DNA from: Agelaius tricolor
Taxonomy: Eukaryota; Chordata; Aves; Passeriformes; Icteridae
NCBI GenBank assembly: GCA_023055355.1
Contig: JALJCS010000028.1
Span: forward strand, 7,068,418-7,132,417
Reading direction: 5' to 3'
DNA: 64,000 nucleotides
A model generated the notes under the pieces. That model did no database searches and was not told the DNA's origin. It saw nothing but the letters and a program-made list of their open reading frames with translations. Shown here one piece after another: positions 63,216 through 64,000 of the stretch. The first letter of the stretch is position 1. Each line of letters begins with the position of its first letter. The position numbers were made by a program, and so were the translations under genes.

Positions 63216-64000
63216 CTGAAACAGAGGGATTGGACAGTCACAAATCCTGCTGGGTGACCACTGTGGGTATTCCCAGAAAAACACCTGGGAATGTCCCAGT
63301 GCTGCCTTACACACACTGGCATTGTTACCTCGTCCTTCAGAAAGGCAAGGATCCCTTAGAATCTGGAGGAAATTACAAAACATTGCAATGCAGTTGTACA
63401 TTCAGAAGTTGTTTAACCATTTAAGGAAGGTCTGCACAAAATCTAAGCCATTGTTAATAAAGCACATCTGCAATATTTGATAAACTGCTCACAGTGCTGC
63501 ATGGAATAAATTCAGTTCTGAGATAAATGATCCCAAAGCTGCTGAAGCAGCTCATGCCAGTAACACAAATAATGTGAATCTCCAGTGTTTAAAAGGTTCA
63601 AGTGAACTGAACTTCATCTCCTCATCTGAAATTCAAATTTAATTCAATGAAACTACCAAAACCTGCCCAGTTGGTCCAGCCAAAATCATTAAAAGCATCC
63701 CAGATATCTTTAATCCTTCAACAGGAAGAAGTTCTGAATACCCAGTGCAAAACCACATCATAAAACCAGGTTGCATGATACTGGCACAGTGCTGCAAAAC
63801 TCAGAGCAGTGATAACACAGCATTTGAGCTTTATTTCATAAAACCACACACAATTTAAACACCCCAGACAGCTGGGTTTAGCAGCAGACATTCACCCTGC
63901 ATGCAATGCACTGATCACCCTGCAAACACTCAGGACACTGCCAATACACCAGAATTGCAATTGTTCTAAAAATTCTCCTTTGCCCACAGATATTCCCAGC
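63216..64000 (-). other. PRKCZ: PRKCZ intron, running off the window
   Basis: Upstream of the D293 exon. I looked for the expected preceding exon (KKELVHDDE) and did not find it, so the intron continues past 64000. Confidence 0.8.

Noticed and set aside
63216..64000. A further PRKCZ exon encoding the ATP-binding lysine region
   Set aside because: I searched the minus strand for the expected KKELVHDDE coding sequence before the D293 exon and found none. It must lie beyond the window.

Overview
This is vertebrate nuclear DNA, almost certainly from a bird and probably a songbird. The evidence is: split genes with consensus GT-AG introns; an SKI first exon whose N-terminus matches the avian form; CR1-type LINE tails in a PRKCZ intron; a solo LTR whose body I recognise from passerine genomes; and sparse repeats in mostly AT-rich non-coding DNA. 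There are no bacterial operons, CRISPR arrays or plasmid features.

Three genes are supported, in the same order and relative orientation as PRKCZ-FAAP20-SKI on human 1p36. (1) SKI, minus strand: the first coding exon is at 14838-15749. Its CpG-rich, repeat-laden promoter region is at about 16.2-17.8 kb, and positions 1-14837 are the start of a long intron 1. (2) FAAP20, plus strand: four coding exons between 45479 and 48669 encode a predicted 318-residue protein ending in a UBZ4 zinc finger and the C-terminal tryptophan. A CpG promoter lies upstream and an AATAAA signal at 49071. (3) PRKCZ, minus strand: the last nine coding exons, 63215 down to 52205, encode 300 residues that align one-for-one with human PKC-zeta 293-592. 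This covers most of the kinase domain and the whole C-terminal tail; earlier exons lie beyond 64000. SKI and FAAP20 are head to head about 30 kb apart. FAAP20 and PRKCZ are tail to tail.

Region by region: 1-14.8 kb is SKI intron 1, with a near-identical 385-bp direct repeat pair and an intronic poly(A) candidate. 14.8-18.2 kb is SKI exon 1 and a promoter packed with unrelated simple and minisatellite repeats. 18.2-44.8 kb is intergenic with no recognisable gene, but holds old MIR-like SINE fossils and a VNTR at 29 kb. 44.8-49.1 kb is FAAP20. 49.1-52.2 kb is the PRKCZ 3' UTR or intergenic space. 52.2-64 kb is the PRKCZ kinase end, whose introns contain a CR1 tail pair, a solo LTR and at least six local tandem duplications, one of which copies a splice donor.

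The three genes act in different processes: SKI in TGF-beta/SMAD repression, FAAP20 in Fanconi anaemia DNA repair, and PRKCZ in polarity and atypical PKC signalling. They are linked by conserved synteny, not by a shared pathway. I found no convincing new gene system. The best leads are structural: duplicated segments, promoter tandem arrays, a decoy splice site and possible SKI isoforms.
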